Source: Chloroflexota bacterium | Lineage (GTDB): Bacteria > Chloroflexota > UBA6077 > FW602-bin22 > JACPRP01 | Reading direction: 5' to 3' | NCBI GenBank assembly: GCA_023480885.1 | Contig: JAMCWX010000068.1 | Span: 1-64,000, forward strand | Length of the DNA: 64,000 bases | Shown: piece by piece, positions 7,442 through 16,718 of the stretch | Layout: every line of letters begins with the position of its first letter | How positions within the stretch are numbered: the stretch's first letter is position 1 | The notes under the pieces: generated by a model | Database searches by the model: none | Seen by the model: the letters and a program-made list of their open reading frames with translations, nothing else | What the model was told of the DNA's origin: nothing | Made by a program: the position numbers and the translations under genes

Positions 7442-7519
7442 ATGTCAAAAAAAGGCGGCAACAAGCCTAAGAGCCCTAGCAAACCACCTATGGCAAATAA
7501 AGGTCCGAAGAAGAAGTAG
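7442..7519 (+). CDS. Very small Lys/Pro-rich basic protein (25 residues)
   Basis: A 25-codon reading frame with an excellent GGGAGGA ribosome binding site eight bases before the ATG. The product is almost only Lys, Pro, Gly, Ser and Asn (it opens MSKKGGNKPK and ends KGPKKK), so it should be unfolded and strongly basic and may bind RNA, DNA or acidic protein surfaces. It precedes the zinc-ribbon gene at 7547 by 27 bases and probably shares its transcript. I know no named family. The ribosome binding site and clean start/stop support translation; composition alone cannot prove it. Confidence 0.55.
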   Translation: MSKKGGNKPKSPSKPPMANKGPKKK

Positions 7520-7546
7520 TGACGGGGCTAGGAAAAAGGGGGACAA

Positions 7547-7750
7547 TTGGCGGACAATAAGGGAACAAAGCGATGCAGACACTGCGGCGGCACCCTTTGG
7601 CAAGACGGTGACGTCGTGAAATGCTTCATGTGCAGCAGGTTGGCAGATGGGCAGGGCGGAGGTGATTGGATACCCAATCGCCTGGGCCGACCCAAGCTTC
7701 CTGGCGCGCCTGGTAAGTTCGACGACAAGTACAACAGGCGCAAGAATTGA
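7547..7750 (+). CDS. Small zinc-ribbon protein
   Basis: A 67-residue protein with a four-cysteine zinc knuckle: CRHCGG near residues 10-13 and CFMCSR near 26-29, separated by a short beta-hairpin-like stretch. A Gly/Pro/Arg/Lys-rich tail follows. Translation is taken from TTG at 7547, preceded by a GGGGGA site; no ATG is available. Single zinc ribbons of this size are common in bacteria, often with nucleic-acid or regulatory roles, but no function can be assigned. It lies between the 25-residue basic protein and the alpha/beta hydrolase and may be cotranscribed with the former. Confidence 0.65.
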   Translation: MADNKGTKRCRHCGGTLWQDGDVVKCFMCSRLADGQGGGDWIPNRLGRPKLPGAPGKFDDKYNRRKN

Positions 7751-7810
7751 CTCGCCAGTGCTACTTCAGTACAATGAGCTTCAACACTCGCAGGTGAGGT
7801 AGGCTCAATA

Positions 7811-8539
7811 ATGGGCCAATCAAGCGGCATAGGAAAGAATCTCGTCTTTATCCACGGTTCTGGATGCAACAAAGCCCTGTGGGCATATCAGTCGAGGTAC
7901 TTCTCGCAGCGCCACAACGTGCTGGCCATCGATCTGCCAGGACACGGCCTGGACAAGGGGAGCGGGCTGCGCTCTGTCGACGCCTACGCGCAACACGTGC
8001 TCAGTCTCATTCGGCAGAGGTCTATGCGGTCGCCCATTCTGATCGGACATTCTCTTGGCGGGGGGATAGCGCTTCGCGCGGCCCTGGACAGTCCTGAGGA
8101 GATTGGAGGCATCGCGCTGGTGGGAACGGGAGCGAGGCTTCGCGTGGCGCCGGGCCTCCTCACCTCCATCAAGTCCGATTTCGCTAGCGCCCTCGCTTTT
8201 ATCGGCGAGTACGCTTTCTCGCCGAAAACACCGCGAGAACTCGTCGAGAAGGCCCTGAGAGAGATGGGTAAGGCTAGCCCAGACGTGTTGTACGGAGACT
8301 TCGCCGCCTGCGACAGATTCGACGTGATGCAGGAGATCTTAGGTATACGGCTGCCGACGGCGATCATCGTCGGACGAGATGATAGGCTCACGCCGATTAA
8401 GTACTCCGAATATCTGAACAAAAATATCTCGGGATCGAGAATAGAGATAATCGACGACGCCGGCCATATGGTGATGCTGGAACAGCCCGCGGCCTTTGGC
8501 GACGCCCTCGAACGCTTTATCGATGCCTCAGGCAGGTGA
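7811..8539 (+). CDS. Alpha/beta hydrolase
   Basis: A 242-residue single-domain hydrolase. The oxyanion-hole motif FIHGSG is near residue 14, the nucleophile elbow GHSLGG near residue 80 supplies the serine, the acid is in GRDDRLTP near 195, and the catalytic histidine is in DAGHMVML near 222. All three triad residues are present, so it should be active as an esterase, lipase-like or C-C hydrolase; the substrate is not evident. It has no signal peptide and so is cytosolic. The next gene starts 8 bases after its stop, so the two are probably cotranscribed. Confidence 0.88.
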   Translation: MGQSSGIGKNLVFIHGSGCNKALWAYQSRYFSQRHNVLAIDLPGHGLDKGSGLRSVDAYAQHVLSLIRQRSMRSPILIGHSLGGGIALRAALDSPEEIGGIALVGTGARLRVAPGLLTSIKSDFASALAFIGEYAFSPKTPRELVEKALREMGKASPDVLYGDFAACDRFDVMQEILGIRLPTAIIVGRDDRLTPIKYSEYLNKNISGSRIEIIDDAGHMVMLEQPAAFGDALERFIDASGR

Positions 8540-8546
8540 CAGCAGA

Positions 8547-9755
8547 GTGATTGCGTTCCTCAAGTTGATCCTGGTTTTCACCCTGATCCTGGTCCTCATA
8601 CGACGCAAAGTGAACATCGGGCTGTCGCTGCTCATCGCGGCAGGGTTTCTCGGCCTGTTGTTTCAGATGGCGCCTCAAGACATCGGGCAGACCGCCCTTG
8701 CCGGCGTGATCGACCTGTCGACGCTGGACCTGCTGGCGGCGCTGATCTTCATTCTTTTCCTCGAAAACGTGATGCGCAAGACGCTTATCCTACAAAGAAT
8801 GGTCAGCGCGGTGACTGCCCTGGCACGAGATCGTCGGCTGGCGATGGCCTTACTCCCCGCCTTCGTCGGTCTGCTGCCTTCCGTAGGCGGCGCCGTTTTC
8901 TCCGCACCTATGGTCGACGAGGCCAGCCAGGGGCTACAGCTGACACCTGAACGAAAAAGCTTCATCAATTATTATTACAGACATCTGTGGGAACCTATAC
9001 TTCCGATCTATCCGTCGGTCATCCTGGTTTCACAGATACTCAAGGTTCCTATCGGAAACGTGATCATCGCCCAACTGCCATTGTCAATCGCGGCGGTTCT
9101 GGCAGGGATACCGCTGGCTTTTGGCGGCGTCGACACCAGCGGATTGACCTCGACGCCGACGAACAGAAGGAAGAATCTCTCGAACCTGGCCGTTGGCCTT
9201 GGACCAATCGCGACAGTAATGGTCCTTGTCCTGGCACTGAGGCTCAACGTGTCGTTGTCGCTCCTCGCCGTGGTGATCGCGCTGGTGGCTATCAACAGGT
9301 ACACGCGCGCGCAGATTGCCGATCTGGTTCGTGAGGCATTCTCGCCGACTATCGTCCTACTGGTGATCGGCGTGATGGTTTTCAAAGGCATCCTGCAACA
9401 GAGCGGCGCAGTTCAGGCGCTTCCGCCATTCCTGGCTTCCGTTGGCATCCCTGTCGCCGCCGTTATTTTCGTACTCCCATTCACGGTGGGGCTGATGACG
9501 GGGGTCGTTCAGGCGCCCGTAGCCATCACCTTCCCAATCGTCGCCGGCCTCTCCGCCAGCGGCACGGTGGATATGAGAACGATCGCCTTTGCCTTTGCCA
9601 GTTGCTTTGCTGGGGTGATGCTGTCCCCGACGCATATGTGCTTCGTCCTGACGGTGCATCATTTCAAAGCAGATTTTGGAAAGGTCCTGCGGATGGTGTT
9701 GCCGTCGGAGGTAGTGATCGTGCTGGTGGGGGCGCTTATTTATGTTATTAGATGA
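8547..9755 (+). CDS. DUF401 family membrane protein
   Basis: A polytopic inner-membrane protein of about 402 residues with roughly ten hydrophobic segments. It matches the DUF401 family, found beside transporters of the Gnt/Cit (ion transporter) superfamily; the conserved GLLPSVGGAVFSAPMV stretch lies near residue 110. The GTG at 8547 is chosen over an in-frame ATG at 8496 because AGGTGA lies seven bases upstream and it avoids a 44-base overlap with the hydrolase. Transport of an organic anion is a reasonable guess from the superfamily, but no substrate is established. A dispersed repeat follows its stop. Confidence 0.82.
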   Translation: MIAFLKLILVFTLILVLIRRKVNIGLSLLIAAGFLGLLFQMAPQDIGQTALAGVIDLSTLDLLAALIFILFLENVMRKTLILQRMVSAVTALARDRRLAMALLPAFVGLLPSVGGAVFSAPMVDEASQGLQLTPERKSFINYYYRHLWEPILPIYPSVILVSQILKVPIGNVIIAQLPLSIAAVLAGIPLAFGGVDTSGLTSTPTNRRKNLSNLAVGLGPIATVMVLVLALRLNVSLSLLAVVIALVAINRYTRAQIADLVREAFSPTIVLLVIGVMVFKGILQQSGAVQALPPFLASVGIPVAAVIFVLPFTVGLMTGVVQAPVAITFPIVAGLSASGTVDMRTIAFAFASCFAGVMLSPTHMCFVLTVHHFKADFGKVLRMVLPSEVVIVLVGALIYVIR

Positions 9756-9788
9756 AGAAGTGGCCTTTTTCGGTAGTCTCGAGACCCT

Positions 9789-9886
9789 GGGCGCAATGAA
9801 TTGCGCCCCTACAGATACGACAACAAACATGACGACCGGCATGACGATGCCTTGTGTAGGGGCGCGATTTATCGCGACCGGGGAGC
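9789..9886. repeat. Dispersed repeat GGGCGCAATGAATTGCGCCCC family, copy 1
   Basis: The left arm (9789-9813) and the complementary right arm (9855-9883) flank ~41 bases. Other copies are at 16615-16683 (compact) and 27796-27821 (left arm only). The arms themselves contain a small palindrome around AATGAATT. The right arm overlaps the 3' end of the glycosyltransferase gene 9869-10684 and supplies its stop codon. Confidence 0.75.
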
Positions 9887-10684
9887 CCGGTCCGTCGCCG
9901 AACTCCCAGAGGAGAACCGAGGGCGATCATTTCGCCGCATTGCCTGCAGCTTTCGATAGGTCACGAACTCGTAGTAGGCGAGGAGCGTGGCTAACAGGAA
10001 GCCGTGGCCACCATCTCTGTATCCCTGCAGGTCCAGGTAACGGCGTTTGAAGGCACGCAGTGGCTGGAGAATGAAGTTGTGAGGTCTGGGCCTGATGCCT
10101 CTATCGTGCAGGATGGTTGCTTCGAAGGTCGTATATACGCGCTGCTTCGCCAGGAACTGTCCTACGCTGTGGTAGTTGTAGTGCACGAATGGGTTCCTGA
10201 GGTATCCTGCCTGGCCCTCTAGCTGGACAAGCTCGTGAACCTGGCGGCTCTCGTCGTAGCGCGCCTTATTGCGCTCCAAAAGACGCAACTGGTAATCCGG
10301 ATACCAGCCACCGTGGCGAATCCATTTACCCCAGATGATGTCTTTTCGGGGTATCCAGAAACCGTGCGTCGAACCACGGTCCGCCTGGTCGCGCACCACA
10401 GCCCGCACTTCCCCGGCTAGCTCTGGCGTCACCCGCTCGTCGGCGTCGACAAAGAGCACCCAATCGCCAGTGGCCAGACTCAGCGCGTTGTTCCGCTGAT
10501 GAGGGAAGCTCGTAAACTCGCGTCGAAAGACCCTGTCGGTGTAGAGGCGAGCGATTTCGACGGTGCGATCCGAGCTGAAGGAATCCAGGACGAGGATCTC
10601 GTCAGACCAGGCAGCTCCTTTCAGGCACTCGGCGATCTGCGTTTCCTCGTTCTTGGTGATGACCGCGAAAGTTATCTCAGGCAT
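9869..10684 (-). CDS. Family 2 glycosyltransferase (WaaE/KdtX-like)
   Basis: A 271-residue GT-A glycosyltransferase. The N-terminal nucleotide-binding fold opens with FAVITKNEE, then LDSFSSDRT and the metal-binding DADE motif (LFVDADERV). The GKWIRHGGWYPDYQLRL segment is typical of the WaaE/KdtX subgroup that adds hexoses to lipopolysaccharide core or other surface glycans. The ATG at 10684 lies two bases after the stop of the upstream glycosyltransferase; longer in-frame starts would overlap that gene heavily. The last ~10 residues and TAA come from the right arm of a dispersed repeat, so the original C-terminus may have been replaced. Confidence 0.85.
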   Translation of the reverse strand: MPEITFAVITKNEETQIAECLKGAAWSDEILVLDSFSSDRTVEIARLYTDRVFRREFTSFPHQRNNALSLATGDWVLFVDADERVTPELAGEVRAVVRDQADRGSTHGFWIPRKDIIWGKWIRHGGWYPDYQLRLLERNKARYDESRQVHELVQLEGQAGYLRNPFVHYNYHSVGQFLAKQRVYTTFEATILHDRGIRPRPHNFILQPLRAFKRRYLDLQGYRDGGHGFLLATLLAYYEFVTYRKLQAMRRNDRPRFSSGSSATDRAPRSR

Positions 10685-10686
10685 AG

Positions 10687-11613
10687 TCACATCCGGAAGA
10701 TTTGCCAGTAGGATTCCAGCCTCTCGTCGAGGTCGCGGCGGCTGAGCTTTCCGGTCGCCAGCGCAACGACGCCGCGAAGCGCTTCGCGCGCCAGGCCAAG
10801 CCGCACGATCTGTCGCGAAGCCCAACGAAAGAGAGGGCTGTAGTGCTTCTCGAATAGCAAATTGCGGCTGCGATGCAATTCAACGAGCATGCGCCCGCGG
10901 AATTGCTGTGTGCTCTGGGCACCGTAATGAATGACTTTTGCCTCGGGCACGCAGTAGATGTCCCAACCTGCCTGCTTGATGCGCAAACACCAATCGACTT
11001 CCTCACAGTAAATAAAAAAGTCCTCGTCCAGAAGGCCGACCTGATCGACAACCGACTTGCGGACCAGGAGACATGCGCCTAAAGGGTGGTCGATCGGAAA
11101 GGGTTTTTCGTAGCGATTCAGGGGATACCGCCCGTTCAATCGCGAGTTCGTGACCCTGTGATTCAGGGGGAAGAAATCGAAGAACGACATCCAGAGGTTG
11201 GGGAAACGGAAGCAGGAGTGCTGAAATGAACCGTCAGGATTAAGCAGCCTGGCGCCAACCGCGCCTACTTTCTCGTGCCCAGCCGCAAAATCGACGAGGC
11301 GCAAGAGCGCATCGTCGAGCACGACAGTGTCGGGATTCAGCAGCAAAACGTACTGTCCGTTTGCTTGTTGGATAGCTTGATTGTTCGCGGCGGCGAAGCC
11401 GACGTTAGAATCGTTCACGACAAGCCTGGCCTGGGGAAACTCCCGCCGAACCATGTTGGCGCTCCCGTCAGACGAAGCGTTGTCGACGACCCATACCTCG
11501 ACAGATAACGGCGAGGTAGACTGGTAGCTGGCGCTGGCGCACACCGATTCGAGGCAGGAGCGCAACAGATCGCGAGTGTTGAAGCTAACGACGACGACCG
11601 ACAGATCAATCAT
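10687..11613 (-). CDS. Family 2 glycosyltransferase (rhamnosyltransferase-like)
   Basis: A 308-residue GT-A glycosyltransferase with SVVVVSFNTRDLL at the N-terminus, VVDNASSDGS near residue 45, the LLLNPDTVV metal-binding region near 95 and EEVDWCLRIKQAGW near 210. This pattern is characteristic of the WcaA/RfbF group that includes rhamnosyl- and other deoxyhexose transferases for cell-surface polysaccharides. A hydrophobic stretch is absent, so it is probably a peripheral inner-membrane enzyme. It begins six bases after the lipoprotein gene and is followed two bases later by a second glycosyltransferase, so they form one transcription unit. Donor and acceptor are unknown. Confidence 0.88.
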   Translation of the reverse strand: MIDLSVVVVSFNTRDLLRSCLESVCASASYQSTSPLSVEVWVVDNASSDGSANMVRREFPQARLVVNDSNVGFAAANNQAIQQANGQYVLLLNPDTVVLDDALLRLVDFAAGHEKVGAVGARLLNPDGSFQHSCFRFPNLWMSFFDFFPLNHRVTNSRLNGRYPLNRYEKPFPIDHPLGACLLVRKSVVDQVGLLDEDFFIYCEEVDWCLRIKQAGWDIYCVPEAKVIHYGAQSTQQFRGRMLVELHRSRNLLFEKHYSPLFRWASRQIVRLGLAREALRGVVALATGKLSRRDLDERLESYWQIFRM

Positions 11614-11619
11614 AGGAGA

Positions 11620-12819
11620 CTAGTAGCTTACGATGATCAGGGTCTGCCCCACGTGGTCGCCCACGTAGCCGACACCCTCCTGCACCAGCGAGGCCCACAT
11701 GTAAAGCTCTCGGGTCTTCTGGAGCACGGTTATCGAGCCGGTAATCTCTACCTCTTCACCTGGCGCCAGGTCTTTGCCGAGGCTCCACCGGACGGGGAAA
11801 GGAGGCGGCGTTGGCGCATTCGTCCACGAGACGCCGACGCGCCACGTTCCAGGGCGCTCGTAATACAGGGGGTCTCCGTTCTTGTCACGCCAGTGAGCGT
11901 AGTTCGTGTCGGTGCGGTAGGCGGTTCCTGGGGCAGGACCCACGCCCCATTTCGGATCGCTCCTGATAGTGGTCTCTCCGACGTTCTTGACCTTGATCCT
12001 GACGTTGACAGCGCCGCCGAGAGGGATCGAAGTTGGCGAGAACTTCGCCGATACGATCTCCAGTCTTGGCTTTCCGGAGCCCGCGACCTTCACTGGCCCT
12101 GTCACCTCTGTCACGTTGCCAGATTTGTCCCAGGCCTTGATGTGGTAGGTATAATCTCCATCAGGCAGCAGTTTGCCCTGATTCTCGGTGCCATCCCACT
12201 CAAACGAGTGTCCCCCGGCCTCCCTCTCCTTCTCTGCCGCTAGCAGATGGTATCTTCCCTCGCCGTCGGTCACATAGATTTCACTCGTGGCCTTCTTCGA
12301 CAGATCGTAGCTGAAATAGGATGAATCTTCGTCGCCATCGCCGTTTGGCGAGAACTTCTGCGGCTGAACCACCACGTTAGAAATCTGGAGAGGGGCAGGA
12401 TCGGCGTCCTGAACGTTTACCTCGACCTGCTTCTGAGCCTTATTGCCCTGTAAGTCAGTTGCCTGGATGGCCAGGACGTAGCGTCCATCTGGGAGCACAC
12501 GCTGGCCGTCAGCCCCGTCGGCAGGGACAGCGCCGTTGAACTTGATTTCGTATGTGTCCGGCGCTCGAAGCACGTCGGTGCGAAGGGCGTAGCTTTTCCC
12601 GTCGGGGCCAGTAATGCTTATAGTGACGTTTGCACGCGTGCCGAGCGAATAGCTTACGCGTGCCATGCCATCGACGCCCTGCCCATTGGGGCGAACGATC
12701 ACAGATTCAGGGCCCACCGCGTAGAGAAGGCGTGTCGAGCCGCAGCCAGCAAGTAAAATGAAGGGAACGATCAAGGAGATCGCGAGGACATAAGTGATTA
12801 TGTTTTTGGCTCGGCTCAA
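11620..12819 (-). CDS. Lipoprotein with FlgD-like Ig domains
   Basis: An exported lipoprotein of about 400 residues. A basic N-terminus (SRAKN), a hydrophobic stretch and a lipobox LLAGC give a classic 26-residue signal when TTG 12819 is used. An upstream in-frame TTG at 12876, overlapping the lon stop, is the alternative, so the start is uncertain. The body has two FlgD/FlhB-type Ig repeats (each with LPDGRY/LPDGDY and a -W/Y-D- pattern), an [10 protein letters not shown] motif known from cell-surface and gliding-type proteins, and a C-terminal Ig-like domain. It is probably anchored on the outer face of the membrane, with a structural or polysaccharide-binding role. The context is lon upstream and two glycosyltransferases downstream. 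Confidence 0.78.
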   Translation of the reverse strand: MSRAKNIITYVLAISLIVPFILLAGCGSTRLLYAVGPESVIVRPNGQGVDGMARVSYSLGTRANVTISITGPDGKSYALRTDVLRAPDTYEIKFNGAVPADGADGQRVLPDGRYVLAIQATDLQGNKAQKQVEVNVQDADPAPLQISNVVVQPQKFSPNGDGDEDSSYFSYDLSKKATSEIYVTDGEGRYHLLAAEKEREAGGHSFEWDGTENQGKLLPDGDYTYHIKAWDKSGNVTEVTGPVKVAGSGKPRLEIVSAKFSPTSIPLGGAVNVRIKVKNVGETTIRSDPKWGVGPAPGTAYRTDTNYAHWRDKNGDPLYYERPGTWRVGVSWTNAPTPPPFPVRWSLGKDLAPGEEVEITGSITVLQKTRELYMWASLVQEGVGYVGDHVGQTLIIVSY

Positions 12820-12872
12820 GACGATGACCCCCAATACATCAGGACTACGCAGCGCGATACGCGACTGGATTC

Positions 12873-15242
12873 TCAAACTGCGTCAGGCGCTGGATATAGA
12901 TCTAGCGCGTTTTCCAGCACCTCTTCCATTCGCTCGACGAAGACGAACCGCATTTCACGTTTTACGTCGGCTGGGATCTCGGCGATGTCTTTTTCGTTTT
13001 TCCTTGGCATAATGAAGACCTTGATCCCGGCCCGATGGGCCGCCAGTATCTTTTCCTTGAGTCCGCCAACTGGTAGGACACGCCCGCGCAACGTGATCTC
13101 GCCGGTCATCGCCACTTCACGTCTGACCGGCCTTTTCGTCAGGGCCGAGATCAGCGCAGTGGCCATAGTGATGCCTGCCGAGGGCCCGTCTTTGGGAATG
13201 GCCCCCGCGGGCAAGTGTATATGCACGTCTACGTTTTCGTAGAACTTGTCGGCAATGCCCAGTTGCGCAGATCTCGCGCGAGTGAAGCTCATAGCAGCGG
13301 TGGCCGACTCCTTCATCACGTCGCCAAGCTGGCCTGTAAGAGTGAGGCTTCCCTTCCCCTCCATCAACGTCGCCTCGACGGTCGCCAGATCGCCTCCAGC
13401 CTCTGTCCAATACACGCCAGTCGCCACGCCGATCTCGTCCTGCTCCTCCGCTTTGCCCCAGTAGAACTTGGGCGGACCGAGGTATTTGTTCAAGGCGAGG
13501 GCGTTGATTGTGGAGGGAGCCTTCTTGTCAGATGCCACTGTCTTGGCCACTTTGCGGCAGATCGAAGCTATACCTCGCTCAAGGTTGCGAACTCCAGCCT
13601 CTCGCGTATACTCACGGATGAGATGGCGAATCGAGCCTTCCGAGAACTTCAATTGCTCTATCGACAGGCCGTGTTCCGAGATCTGCCTCGGGACCAAGAA
13701 CTGAGTGGCGATATGAACTTTCTCTTCCTCGATGTAGCCGGGAAGCTCGATGACCTCCATGCGATCGCGCAAAGCTGGCGGCACGGGGTCGAGTATGTTA
13801 GCCGTGGTAATGAACATCACTTTGGAAAGGTTATAAGGTACGTCGAGATAGTGGTCGCTGAAGGCGCGGTTCTGCTCAGGATCGAGAACTTCCAGCAGAG
13901 CGGCGGAGGGATCGCCGCGAAAATCGATGCCCAGCTTATCGACCTCGTCCATCATAAAGACGGGATTAGTCGTGCCAGCGTTGCGCATGGCCTGGACAAT
14001 TCGCCCTGGGAGAGCGCCGACATAGGTGCGGCGATGTCCTCTGATCTCTGCCTCATCGCGAACGCCTCCGAGGCTGATGCGCACGAACTTACGGCCAAGC
14101 GTCTGGGCGATAGACCGGCCCAGCGACGTCTTTCCGACGCCAGGTGGACCCTGGAAGCAGAGGATGGGGCTGCGCATTTTCTCCATGGCGAGCTTGCGCA
14201 CGGCCATGAACTCCAGAATGCGCTCCTTGACCTTTGGCAGGCCGTAGTGGTTCTGGTCGAGAATAACCGCCGCCAGGCCAATGTCGAGGTTGTCCTGGGT
14301 TTCCTTGTTCCAGGGCAGGTTGACGAGCCAGTCCAGATAGGTGCGAATGACGGCAACCTCTGGGCTGGCAGATGGCATAGACGCCATCCTGTTAAGCTCC
14401 TCTTCGGCCTTCCCGGCTACATCCTCAGGCATGGCGGCATTTGCGATCTTCTCCCTCAGCGCGTTCACGTCTCGCGTAAGGGCATCGGATTCGCCAAGCT
14501 CTTTTTGAATAACCTTCATCTGCTCGCGCAAGAAGTACTCGCGCTGAGACTTATCGACCTCTTGCTGGACCTGAGTGTGAATCTTGTTTTCGAGTTGCAA
14601 GACGTCGAACTCTTTGGCGAGAAGAATGTTGATCTTTTGAAGTCGCTCGACTGGATCTATCGTCTCGAGGATGTCCTGCCGCTGAGCAACGGACAGATCC
14701 AGGGTCGAAGCCACGAGGTCCGCCAACCATCCAGGCTCGTCGACGTTCATGGCTGCCACGTAAGCATCGTCGGGCAAGGTGCTGCTCAGCTTGACACACT
14801 TCTCGAAAAGAGCCAGCACCGCGCGCATCAAAGCCTCGACCGCCATAGTCTTATCGGAGACTTCGTCGATAGGAGAGAACCTCGCTTTTATATAAGGATC
14901 GGTTTGTGCGAACTCGTGCATCCGTATTCTGCGTTGTCCTTGAACCAGGATGCTCGTGGTGCCGTCCGGCATCTTGAGCACTCTGCCGATGACGGCTTCC
15001 GTGCCCACAGTGTACACGTCGCCGGCAGTGATATCCTGGGTTTCTGGCTTGATCTGCGCGACGACGGCGATCGTTCGTTCACCGTTCATTGCGTCCTCGA
15101 TCGCCTTCACCGAACGCTCACGCCCGACGAACAGAGGAGAGACAATGCGGGGGAAAAGCACCGTATCCCGCACGGGCAAAACTGGCAGTTCGGCAGACAT
15201 CAGGATCTCGCCCTCGACCTTGACGGTCTTTCTTCGCGCCAT
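12873..15242 (-). CDS. lon: ATP-dependent protease Lon
   Basis: A 789-residue Lon protease with full domain order: N-terminal LAN substrate domain (about 18-215), coiled helical region, AAA+ ATPase with Walker [10 protein letters not shown], Walker B in [11 protein letters not shown], and the C-terminal protease domain with catalytic Ser688 (KDGPSAG) and Lys729 (GGLKEK). The length is usual for the LonA family. It degrades misfolded and regulatory proteins in the cytosol. It is the first gene of an unusual unit continuing into a lipoprotein and two glycosyltransferases. The 273-base gap to recA is divergent; only an A/T-rich TATAAA-like -10 is visible on the lon side. No CIRCE or CtsR-like operator was recognised. 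Confidence 0.96.
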   Translation of the reverse strand: MARRKTVKVEGEILMSAELPVLPVRDTVLFPRIVSPLFVGRERSVKAIEDAMNGERTIAVVAQIKPETQDITAGDVYTVGTEAVIGRVLKMPDGTTSILVQGQRRIRMHEFAQTDPYIKARFSPIDEVSDKTMAVEALMRAVLALFEKCVKLSSTLPDDAYVAAMNVDEPGWLADLVASTLDLSVAQRQDILETIDPVERLQKINILLAKEFDVLQLENKIHTQVQQEVDKSQREYFLREQMKVIQKELGESDALTRDVNALREKIANAAMPEDVAGKAEEELNRMASMPSASPEVAVIRTYLDWLVNLPWNKETQDNLDIGLAAVILDQNHYGLPKVKERILEFMAVRKLAMEKMRSPILCFQGPPGVGKTSLGRSIAQTLGRKFVRISLGGVRDEAEIRGHRRTYVGALPGRIVQAMRNAGTTNPVFMMDEVDKLGIDFRGDPSAALLEVLDPEQNRAFSDHYLDVPYNLSKVMFITTANILDPVPPALRDRMEVIELPGYIEEEKVHIATQFLVPRQISEHGLSIEQLKFSEGSIRHLIREYTREAGVRNLERGIASICRKVAKTVASDKKAPSTINALALNKYLGPPKFYWGKAEEQDEIGVATGVYWTEAGGDLATVEATLMEGKGSLTLTGQLGDVMKESATAAMSFTRARSAQLGIADKFYENVDVHIHLPAGAIPKDGPSAGITMATALISALTKRPVRREVAMTGEITLRGRVLPVGGLKEKILAAHRAGIKVFIMPRKNEKDIAEIPADVKREMRFVFVERMEEVLENALDLYPAPDAV

Positions 15243-15401
15243 TTACGCGTCAACCTCCACGGAAAGCAGTCGATTTCCTCGACCAAAGCTAGATATTTAT
15301 ACCACATTTGAGAGCAAGATAGAAGGGCAGAAGAGGGTCAATGACCACTTGACGGGCTTCCTGCCTGCCAATATAATGCTTGCTAACAAAAGGCTGCGTG
15401 T

Positions 15402-15430
15402 TTGTGCGAATAGAACGTTTGTGCTATAAT
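15402..15430 (+). promoter_or_regulatory. recA promoter with internal direct repeat
   Basis: TTGTGC (15402-15407), a 17-base spacer and a perfect TATAAT (15425-15430), 86 bases upstream of the recA start codon. The octamer GTTTGTGC occurs at 15400-15407 and 15417-15424, that is, over the -35 box and directly before the -10. Sites in this position would block polymerase, so a damage-response repressor is plausible, but the sequence is not a standard LexA box. Confidence 0.5.
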
Positions 15431-15515
15431 GGCACCTGCGAGAATAAGGGATGCAGCGTTGCTCAACGGCGATATATTAGGTATTTCGAGAAGTAAACGT
15501 TTAAGGGGTGAAAAG

Positions 15516-16544
15516 GTGATTGACAAGGAGAAAGAGCGAGCGCTGGAGATGGCTATCGGCCAGATCGACAAGCATTTCGGCAAAGGTTCGATAATGCGGC
15601 TAGGAGACGCCTCGGCCCTGGTGGTGGAAGCGATCCCGACGGGAGCCATCGCTCTGGATCTGGCCCTGGGCGTGGGTGGCATCCCTCGGGGACGGGTCAC
15701 GGAGATATTCGGGCCAGAGTCCGCTGGAAAGACCACGCTGGTGCAGCACGTGATCGCGCAGGCGCAGCGGACAGGTGGCATCGCCGCGTTCATCGACGCC
15801 GAGCACGTTTTCGATCCCGACTACGCGCGCAAATGTGGCGTCAAGGTCGAGGACCTGTACATTTCCCAGCCCGATACTGGAGAGCAGGCGCTGGAGATAG
15901 CCGAGGCCCTGGTTCGCAGCAATGCCCTCGACATTATCGCCGTCGACTCTGTGGCTGCCCTGGTCCCACGAGCCGAGATCGAAGGCGATATGGGCGACGC
16001 CCACGTGGGATTGCAGGCTCGTCTGATGTCTCAGGCGCTGCGCAAGCTCACTGGCGCCATCAATAAGTCGAAGACGGCAGTTATCTTCACCAACCAACTG
16101 CGAGAGAAGATAGGCGTGATGTTCGGCAATCCGGAGACTACACCCGGCGGTCGCGCTCTGAAGTTCTACGCTTCCGTTCGTCTCGACATCCGCCGTATCG
16201 AGGCCATCAAGCAAGGCACCGAAGTCATCGGCAACCGCACTAAAGTGAAGGTCGTCAAGAATAAGGTAGCTCCCCCCTTCAGGACGGCAGAGTTTGACAT
16301 CCTTTACGCGGAAGGCATCTCGAAAGAGGGTGGTCTGCTGGACGTCGGCATCGAGATGGCGGTCGTCAAGAAGAGCGGCTCTTTCTTCAGCTTCAACGAG
16401 ACGCGCCTGGGTCAGGGGAGGGAGAATGCACGCGAGTTCCTGAAGCAAAACCCTGAAATTGCCCTGGAGATAGAAAGCCAGATTCGGTCGAATATGGCAG
16501 GCTACCGCAAGTCGGCAGAGCCTGTCGTGGCAGAGGTCGAGTAG
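15516..16544 (+). CDS. recA: Recombinase RecA
   Basis: A 342-residue RecA. The Walker [10 protein letters not shown] is at 66-74 (most RecA proteins have S at the alanine position), followed by the conserved [14 protein letters not shown] and [20 protein letters not shown] blocks. The latter covers the L2 DNA-binding loop. GTG at 15516 is chosen because the known N-terminus begins there and AGGGGTGAAAAG lies just upstream; an in-frame ATG further upstream would add an unrelated leader. It catalyses strand exchange in recombination and triggers LexA self-cleavage. recX follows after a dispersed repeat, and the pairing is typical. There is no intein. Confidence 0.97.
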   Translation: MIDKEKERALEMAIGQIDKHFGKGSIMRLGDASALVVEAIPTGAIALDLALGVGGIPRGRVTEIFGPESAGKTTLVQHVIAQAQRTGGIAAFIDAEHVFDPDYARKCGVKVEDLYISQPDTGEQALEIAEALVRSNALDIIAVDSVAALVPRAEIEGDMGDAHVGLQARLMSQALRKLTGAINKSKTAVIFTNQLREKIGVMFGNPETTPGGRALKFYASVRLDIRRIEAIKQGTEVIGNRTKVKVVKNKVAPPFRTAEFDILYAEGISKEGGLLDVGIEMAVVKKSGSFFSFNETRLGQGRENAREFLKQNPEIALEIESQIRSNMAGYRKSAEPVVAEVE

Positions 16545-16614
16545 GCGATAGCGACGGGACTTGGCAGGGACCAGCGGTATTAAGGGGACTGTTCTCGGCA
16601 GTTCCGATACCGCG

Positions 16615-16683
16615 GGGCGCAATGAATTGCGCCCCTACATAAGGCGCCGTTGTATTTGTAGGGGCGCGATTCATCGCGCCCGG
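16615..16683. repeat. Dispersed repeat GGGCGCAATGAATTGCGCCCC family, copy 2
   Basis: The left arm (16615-16639) and right arm (16657-16683) are near-perfect inverted repeats around a 17-base centre, giving one compact hairpin-forming unit. It sits between recA and recX and could act as an RNA stem-loop within a shared transcript. It is the cleanest copy of the family in the window. Confidence 0.8.
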
Positions 16684-16718
16684 TAGCCCTGTCCTCCTTT
16701 GAACCCGAGTGAGAAACG

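Noticed and set aside
7339-7470. A 43-codon frame with several Trp codons running across the terminator at 7367-7404, suggesting a Trp attenuator leader
   Set aside because: No tryptophan genes lie downstream, it has no ribosome binding site, and it crosses the start of the 25-residue gene in another frame.
13215-15311. A 698-codon open frame antisense to lon
   Set aside because: It mirrors the lon coding constraint, shows no recognisable domain, and lon has every catalytic motif intact.
15407-15421. CGAATAGAACGTTTG considered as a Gram-positive LexA box
   Set aside because: The GAA and GTT half-sites are one base too far apart compared with the CGAAC-N4-GTTCG pattern, so it was not listed as a LexA site.
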